Assembly: GCF_008153345.1 (NCBI RefSeq)
Contig: NZ_CP042818.1
Coordinates: 124,001 to 188,000, forward strand
Source: Treponema phagedenis
GTDB taxonomy: Bacteria > Spirochaetota > Spirochaetia > Treponematales > Treponemataceae
Direction of reading: 5' to 3'
DNA: 64,000 bases
Part shown: positions 63,530 to 64,000 of the stretch, piece by piece
Position numbering within the stretch: position 1 is the first letter of the stretch
Layout of the letters: each line of letters opens with the position of its first letter
Program-made: the position numbers and the translations under genes
Notes under the pieces: generated by a model
The model's database searches: none
What the model was told of the DNA's origin: nothing
Seen by the model: the letters and a program-made list of their open reading frames with translations, nothing else

Positions 63530-64000
63530 TCATTCTAAATTTCTTGCCTGCTCTCGAATATTTTCCAGCGCATCTTTTACATTTACCACTGCCTGTGCAA
63601 TTTCAATGAGCTGGTTTTTTGAGCCTATAGTGTTTATTTCCCGGTTTATTTCCTGACAAATAAAATCAATTTTTTTGCCTGAAGTTTTGTTCGTTTCCAA
63701 CTCTTTTTTTAAAGCGGCAACATGAGCTTTCAGCCTAACAACTTCTTCGTTGATCGTGTATTTAATAAGAAGAGCCGCTACTTCCTGCAATACGCGCTGT
63801 TCATCAAACTGACTGTTTGTAAGCTCTGTAAATTTATCCTGCAGGTTTTTAGTAAATATTGCTTCCATTTGAGCGGAAAAACGGTCGATCTCTTCTATAG
63901 AATATTCAATTTTTTGCAGCATATTCAGGATATCTTTTGCAAGAGCCGCTCCTTCGGTATGCCGAAATGAATCATAGCGTTCAAGAAGCGTATCTAATAT
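63530..64000 (-). CDS. yicC: YicC-family endoribonuclease (partial, 5' end outside window)
   Basis: The minus-strand frame runs from the right edge (64000) to a stop at 63530, giving the last 156 residues. LLERYDSFRHTEGAALAKDI at the edge continues into the C-terminal YicC domain (DUF1732), with LYKYTINEEVVRLKAHVAAL-type sequence at 63770-63730 and KIDFICQEINREINTIGSKN then QAVVNVKDALENIREQARNL. YicC/YloC proteins are conserved endoribonucleases acting on small RNAs or mRNA. It is the first visible gene of the yicC-cmk-mutY operon. Confidence 0.9.
   Translation of the reverse strand: MLDTLLERYDSFRHTEGAALAKDILNMLQKIEYSIEEIDRFSAQMEAIFTKNLQDKFTELTNSQFDEQRVLQEVAALLIKYTINEEVVRLKAHVAALKKELETNKTSGKKIDFICQEINREINTIGSKNQLIEIAQAVVNVKDALENIREQARNLE

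Overview
The window looks like a chromosomal segment of a host-associated Treponema (Spirochaetota). The evidence is the mix of genes: a TdeIII-type restriction-modification pair (named from T. denticola), a flagellar sigma factor followed by FapA and a SwrB-like protein, a RarA ATPase with a large C-terminal extension, two methyl-accepting chemotaxis proteins, and several treponemal-type lipoprotein and outer-membrane genes. Base composition is moderately AT-rich. The species cannot be fixed from sequence alone.

Layout. 1-2094 is most of a Tex transcription accessory factor (minus, running off the left edge). 2500-8200 is a worn accessory stretch: a ketopantoate-reductase-like gene, a broken TetR gene, an ATC-hydrolase-family gene, a duplicated scrap of the reductase gene, a TetR-MATE efflux operon with a clear promoter and operator-like palindrome, and a 5' scrap of arginyl-tRNA synthetase. 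8209-17111 holds a second MATE pump, an alpha/beta hydrolase whose nucleophile is replaced, a chemotaxis-like receptor and sbcDC. 17112-20640 has an AT-rich gap, a small overlapping gene pair next to an IS end, and an ABC-F ATPase. 20658-24184 is ybaK, then ctp-rsmE-wecG. 24951-30254 has a sigma-54 activator lacking a DNA-binding domain, trmJ, a STAS/zinc-ribbon protein, a Gfo/Idh/MocA oxidoreductase and a membrane protein. 30832-35160 is a motility regulatory operon (membrane protein, FliA/WhiG sigma, FapA, small protein, SwrB-like). 35839-37267 is an ISNCY-type element with a disabled transposase. 37791-41678 is an OMP-lipoprotein-rarA operon on the minus strand. 41845-43553 is folD-folE2. 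43995-46385 is the TdeIII-like RM system with a frameshifted nuclease. 47205-47914 is yggS plus an exported protein. A tRNA-Thr, a membrane protein-nif3-lspA operon, a large treponemal protein, a tRNA-Ala, mazG and two small genes follow. 56539-59168 is an intact-ORF copy of the ISNCY element cut by an IS3-family element. The right end has a dCache chemotaxis receptor, a MutY-like glycosylase, a cytidylate-kinase-like protein and the C-terminal part of YicC.

The most unusual feature is not a gene. At least a dozen intergenic gaps carry modular, hairpin-rich repeats made of a few interchangeable stem-loops. The arms of homologous stems differ between copies by paired, structure-preserving changes, and some units are hybrids with mismatched arms. 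A constant end module is shared among them, and they lie mostly just past gene 3' ends. A second repeat type (near 2150 and 30540) and a third structured element (near 48000) also occur.

Several genes are decayed: tetR', panE', argS', tdeIIIR and one ISNCY transposase. Transfer, duplication and loss have been active here around a conserved housekeeping backbone.
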